Assembly (NCBI RefSeq): GCF_002836475.1
Contig: NZ_PJBJ01000030.1
Span: 1,334,322-1,398,321 of the forward strand
DNA: 64,000 nucleotides
DNA from: Flavobacterium sp. ALD4
GTDB lineage: Bacteria > Bacteroidota > Bacteroidia > Flavobacteriales > Flavobacteriaceae
Direction: 5' to 3'
Shown piece by piece: positions 62,239-64,000 of the stretch. The first letter of the stretch is position 1; every line of letters begins with the position of its first letter. A model generated the notes under the pieces. It was not told the origin of the DNA. It was given only the letters and a program-made list of their open reading frames with translations, and ran no database searches. The position numbers and the translations under genes are program-made.

Positions 62239-63474
62239 TTGAATTTAGAATACTTTATTGCTAAAAGACTAATAACTACTAAAGATTATAAAAGTAGTAT
62301 ATCCGCGCCTATTATAAAAATTGCAATTTCTGCTATTGCCATCGGAATGGTTATGATGATTGTGTCAGTGGCTACAGGAATTGGCCTGCAACAAAAAATC
62401 AGAGAAAAAGTTTCTGCCTTCAATGGACATATTATTATTTCTAATTATGATAACAATCAATCCGAAGTCACCTTAGTTCCTATATCGAAAAAACAGGACT
62501 TTTACCCTAAGTTTAATACAGTAGAGGGGGTAAGTCATATTCAGGCTATTGCCAGTAAGGCAGGAATTATTAGAACGGAGAATGCCTTTGAAGGAATCGT
62601 TTTCAAAGGAGTGGGTGGTGATTACAAGTGGGACAATATAAAGGAGTATCTCGTTGCTGGAAAATTACCGAATTTTTCTAATCAGGTAAATGAAGATGTA
62701 GTAATATCGCAATTCCTTGCGAATAGGTTAAAACTGAAAGTAGGAGATGCGTTTAACACCTTTTTCATGAAAGAAGGTCAGAATAAATTACCTAATATCA
62801 GGAGATTTAAAATCGTTGGGATTTTTAATTCCGGATTTCAGGAGTTTGATGCCACTTATGTGTTAGGAGATATACGCCACATGCAACGCATAAATAAATG
62901 GAAAGCGGATCAGATAGGGGCATTCGAAGTTTTCGTAGATGATTTTGACAACATCAAATTGGTAGGGGAAGAAGTGTATCAGCATACAGGTTCTACGCTT
63001 GATACTAAAACCATCATCGAAAAATACAGTTATATATTCGAGTGGCTTCAATTATTCGATTTCAATATCATTGTCATATTGATAGTCATGATATTAGTGG
63101 CCACGATCAACATGGTAGTCGCGTTATTGGTTCTTATTCTGGAGCGCACGCAGATGATAGGGATATTAAAAGCGCTTGGGGCTAACAACTGGAGTGTCCG
63201 TAAAATATTTCTTTATAATGCGTCCTATCTAATTCTTCGGGGATTATTCTGGGGGAACTTAATCGGAATAGCGATTCTGTTGCTTCAGAAATATTTTGGA
63301 ATAATTAAACTCAATCCTGAAAATTATTATGTTGATCAGGCGCCGGTATATCTCAATTGGGGATATATTACATTATTAAACGGGCTCACTGTCAGTGTTT
63401 GTTTCTTAGTGTTGTTAATTCCTTCCTATATTATAACTAAAATTTCACCGGTCAAAGCAATTCGTTTCGACTAA
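62239..63474 (+). CDS. ABC transporter permease, LolC/LolE (FtsX) type
   Basis: A 411-residue inner-membrane permease. The first membrane segment follows SISAPIIKIAISAIAIGM (residues 23-48), then a large periplasmic MacB-like domain to about residue 265. Three C-terminal segments follow (FNIIVILIVMILVATINMV, ASYLILRGLFWGNLIGIAIL, GLTVSVCFLVLLIPSY), and the end is PVKAIRFD. The start is TTG (MNLEYFIAKRLI). Members release lipoproteins to the periplasm with LolD; the partner ATPase is not adjacent. Confidence 0.88.
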   Translation: MNLEYFIAKRLITTKDYKSSISAPIIKIAISAIAIGMVMMIVSVATGIGLQQKIREKVSAFNGHIIISNYDNNQSEVTLVPISKKQDFYPKFNTVEGVSHIQAIASKAGIIRTENAFEGIVFKGVGGDYKWDNIKEYLVAGKLPNFSNQVNEDVVISQFLANRLKLKVGDAFNTFFMKEGQNKLPNIRRFKIVGIFNSGFQEFDATYVLGDIRHMQRINKWKADQIGAFEVFVDDFDNIKLVGEEVYQHTGSTLDTKTIIEKYSYIFEWLQLFDFNIIVILIVMILVATINMVVALLVLILERTQMIGILKALGANNWSVRKIFLYNASYLILRGLFWGNLIGIAILLLQKYFGIIKLNPENYYVDQAPVYLNWGYITLLNGLTVSVCFLVLLIPSYIITKISPVKAIRFD

Positions 63475-63501
63475 CAGATGGTTGGGGCCTTCCCCATCAT
63501 A

Positions 63502-63547
63502 AAAAAAAGAGGCTATACCTATTTATAAGGAGTAGTCTCTTTTTTTA
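63502..63547. terminator. bidirectional terminator
   Basis: AAAAAAAGAGGCTA and TAGTCTCTTTTTTT form a stem with runs of A and T on either side, after the permease gene. Confidence 0.8.
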
Positions 63548-63550
63548 TGA

Positions 63551-63650
63551 CGGGTCGGGCTTGGCGATAGCTATCGGGACGCTGCAAGTTAGTGTCCCGA
63601 TTGACTTCGTTGCATCGGGACTGTGGTTTTTTTACTACTGTCCCTATCGC
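63551..63650 (-). repeat. dispersed intergenic repeat, copy 5
   Basis: CGGGTCGGGCT opens and TTTACTACTGTCCCTATCGC closes this copy, matching the ends of copy 4 at 41010. The middle holds TAGCTATCGGGAC and further inverted TCCCGAT/ATCGGGA parts. The variant is longer than the others. Confidence 0.55.
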
Positions 63651-64000
63651 AACCAAAGGAGGTTAGAGGTACGTGGTTAGAAGCTAGAAATGAAAAACAG
63701 AACGGAAGAAAGAAATATTCGTATTCTTAGTATGCCACGACATAAGGTTGTGTTCCGATAAAACGTATGAAAAGCGATGGCTGTTATTTCTGCTATGTAG
63801 TGCAACGCGATTGTAAAAACGCAGTATTTATACAGAAACTCCATAAACTACATCCATAAAGTCACCCTCTTATCGTGGTAGCTATGGCGTGGAGAGAGTG
63901 AGGAAAAAAAACTTTGGTATTCAAGGAGCGTATTTCCAGCGAGTTAAAGCTAAGTTTTGTTAGAGGTTAAAAAAAAGGCATTTAAAAGTATTGAAGTAGA
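63651..64000. other. end of window, no gene seen
   Basis: About 350 bases with no convincing ORF on either strand. A gene may begin beyond the edge. Confidence 0.35.

Noticed and set aside
1..64000. CRISPR array, prophage, integrative element or transposase gene
   Set aside because: No regularly spaced direct repeats, phage structural genes, integrases or transposases were seen; the repeats found are short, dispersed and intergenic.
1..64000. tRNA or rRNA genes
   Set aside because: No T-loop consensus with a matching cloverleaf was found outside coding sequence, and no rRNA-like stretch is present.

Overview
The window is AT-rich DNA with the features of a Flavobacterium-type member of the Bacteroidota. 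It carries gldA of the gliding-motility transporter. Shine-Dalgarno sites are largely absent. Several genes are preceded by the phylum's TAnnTTTG -7 element. Split metH, a MetX-aspartokinase-homoserine dehydrogenase fusion, CX3CX2C QueE and an ExbB-ExbD-ExbD-TonB operon all fit this group. No tRNA, rRNA, CRISPR array, prophage or transposase gene was seen.

Positions 1-31000 are mostly sulfur and methionine metabolism. After the end of a Cys-rich gene and a deoxynucleoside kinase come metK, two small ORFs, metY, a SAM-I riboswitch driving the MetX/ThrA fusion, an OsmC protein, metZ, an Rrf2 regulator and a TauE/SafE exporter. Next is a sulfate-assimilation operon (cysH, cysD, cysN, siroheme sulfite reductase, two siroheme genes, ferredoxin-NADP reductase). 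A second SAM-I riboswitch precedes metH in two pieces, then metF. Together these take sulfate to sulfide, make activated homoserine, form homocysteine, methylate it and make SAM, with SAM feeding back through the riboswitches. A lipoprotein, gldA and a dicarboxylate symporter close the region.

Positions 31300-40000 hold an aromatic amino acid operon (prephenate dehydratase, aminotransferase, prephenate dehydrogenase, DAHP synthase-chorismate mutase), then rsgA, dtd, a MazG-like protein, aroA and queA. The operon starts with a clear attenuator: a short leader ORF full of Phe/Tyr/Trp codons, an antiterminator and a terminator. Positions 41300-50500 hold kynurenine catabolism genes (kynU, kmo), a flavin reductase-like protein, a penicillin-acylase-family enzyme, a cupin and cstA. 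Positions 50900-52440 are a decayed HerA/YjgR-like ATPase pseudogene. Positions 52800-58530 are a TonB energy-transduction operon ending in a PstS-like lipoprotein and a TPR protein. The rest carries queE, a methyltransferase, a YkgJ-type protein, a NamZ-like muramidase and a LolC/E-type permease.

The least expected signals are these. A structured RNA-like element occurs twice (5030-5096 and 6812-6877), with compensating base changes, beside metY and beside a broken copy of a small ORF. That small-ORF family (4355-4552 and 6934-7140) differs at one leucine codon that has become TGA in the second copy. There are also two families of dispersed intergenic repeats and two long palindromes around metH.
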